Shown here piece after piece: positions 4,582 to 5,160 of a stretch of 5,160 bases of DNA. The stretch lies in the NCBI GenBank assembly GCA_021157805.1, contig JAGGVW010000049.1, positions 1 to 5,160 on the forward strand, in the 5' to 3' direction. Each line of letters starts with the position of its first letter. Positions within the stretch are counted from its first letter, which is position 1. This DNA is from a bacterium. Its GTDB lineage: Bacteria; Ratteibacteria; UBA8468; B48-G9; JAFGKM01. A program made the position numbers and the translations under genes. The notes beneath the pieces were generated by a model that saw nothing but the letters and a program-made list of their open reading frames with translations, searched no databases and was not told the DNA's origin.

Positions 4582-5160
4582 TTACTTTGATTTAATAGCA
4601 AGAATTCTAACAAGGTCTGCTGCTTTTTTGATACTGTCAATTAAATTTTCAATTGTATCTATTATTTCATAAAAAAGAATTGAAAGAGGAGCGGGTATTT
4701 CTGCTTTCATTAAATTTCCTATTAATTCTCTTCTTTTATCATCACCTTCTTCTTCAAGTGTTTCTATCTGTGCACATTCTTCAAGAACATTATCAATTTC
4801 ATTCTTTATAAGAGAATTGATTGCCTCTTTAACTTTCTCAACACTCTTCACTGCTATTATACTATCTTCAAGTAAGCACTTTGAAAGCACTGGTAATTTT
4901 TGTTCCCCAGTAAACTCAAACAATCTTGCAACCCCTTTTGCACTATCGGCTATATCATTCAGACCGCTATTAAGGAGTAAAAGGTCTTCTCTATCAGGTG
5001 GCATTAAAAGTCCTTTTGATAGTTCAAGAGTTATCTTTTTCCTCAGTTCATCTCCTTTTTTCTCATATTCTTTTACCTTTGTAATTGCCTCATTTTTCTT
5101 TTCAGTATCGTTTTCATAATATGCCTGGACACAATTTTTCATCTCTTTAACACATTCACA
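4582..5160 (-). CDS. DUF47/PhoU-like phosphate-transport accessory protein (N-terminus outside window)
   Basis: The last 192 residues are present. The frame stays open to base 5160 (the six codons before the ATG at 5142 read C-E-C-V-K-E), so that ATG is probably internal. About 15-25 residues are missing compared with the usual 205-220. The protein is all-helical and charged, with two PhoU-like repeats. Family marks are an acidic segment E-K-K-G-D-E-L-R (window residues 34-41), M-P-P-D-R-E-D (53-59), a second repeat E-E-E-G-D-D-K-R, and a final helix rich in I-E-N-L-I-D-S. This matches the DUF47 (PhoU_div, Pit accessory) family, cytosolic proteins usually encoded next to the Pit low-affinity phosphate permease and thought to modulate it. 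No pit gene lies downstream in the window: the gene ends 3 bases from a convergent neighbour. If linked, pit must be upstream, beyond the right edge. Distant relation to PhoU means a phosphate role is likely but not proven. Confidence 0.87.
   Translation of the reverse strand, partial: CECVKEMKNCVQAYYENDTEKKNEAITKVKEYEKKGDELRKKITLELSKGLLMPPDREDLLLLNSGLNDIADSAKGVARLFEFTGEQKLPVLSKCLLEDSIIAVKSVEKVKEAINSLIKNEIDNVLEECAQIETLEEEGDDKRRELIGNLMKAEIPAPLSILFYEIIDTIENLIDSIKKAADLVRILAIKSK

Noticed and set aside
4598..4632. Possible rightward terminator after the enolase-superfamily gene (AGCA ... TGCT then TTTTTT)
   Set aside because: Only 4 stem pairs with a loop of more than 20 bases.
4817..5119. Plus-strand frame of 100 codons antisense to DUF47
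   Set aside because: It is a Ser/Phe-rich shadow of a helical Lys/Glu-rich gene.
5140..5142. ATG at 5142 as the true start of the DUF47 gene
   Set aside because: Coding-like sequence continues in frame to the window edge, and the family normally has extra N-terminal residues there, so the gene is treated as truncated by the window.
1..5160. Possible defence island, biosynthetic cluster, mobile element or CRISPR array
   Set aside because: All six genes fall into known housekeeping or metabolic families. I saw no transposase, integrase, phage gene, spaced repeats or terminal inverted repeats, and base composition looks uniform. The genes point in both directions, which argues against one multi-gene system.

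Overview
The window is ordinary-looking chromosomal DNA from a low-GC bacterium (about one third G+C by eye; A/T-ending codons and AGA arginine codons dominate). It is almost fully coding, with six protein genes and no intergenic gap longer than about 57 bases. Shine-Dalgarno sites such as GGAGGT and AGGAG, and sigma70-like boxes, point to a bacterium rather than an archaeon. I cannot name the phylum. A pyrophosphate-type phosphofructokinase beside a TtuA-like tRNA thiolase would suit an anaerobic, possibly thermophilic lineage, but that is inference.

Layout. Positions 1-438 (+) hold the C-terminal part of a DegT/DnrJ/EryC1/StrS aminotransferase whose start lies left of the window. After a 55-base gap with a candidate extended -10 promoter comes a PPi-type 6-phosphofructokinase (494-1702, +). 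Its 3' end overlaps, tail to tail, a minus-strand pair transcribed leftwards: a TtcA/TtuA-family tRNA 2-thiolation enzyme (3234-2371) and then a CcdA thiol-redox membrane protein (2381-1692). These two overlap by 11 bases, and ccdA starts at TTG. A 57-base divergent region (3235-3291) separates that pair from an enolase-superfamily enzyme of the mandelate racemase/muconate lactonizing type (3292-4578, +). Three bases beyond its stop, a convergent gene ends: a DUF47/PhoU-like protein (4582-5160, -) whose N-terminus lies right of the window.

How the genes relate. They do not form one obvious pathway. The window mixes central glycolysis (PFK), sugar-nucleotide or amino-sugar metabolism (DegT), tRNA thiolation, extracytoplasmic thiol redox (CcdA), an acid-sugar or dipeptide-type enolase-superfamily enzyme of unknown substrate, and phosphate handling (DUF47). 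The only pair likely to be expressed as a unit is thiolase-ccdA, where the overlap suggests translational coupling. The most notable structure is compaction. Both convergent junctions have no spacer, and each has one candidate intrinsic terminator lying inside the coding sequence of the opposite gene. The thiolase gene also looks leaderless. I found no mobile element, CRISPR array, RNA gene, defence locus or clearly new multi-gene system.
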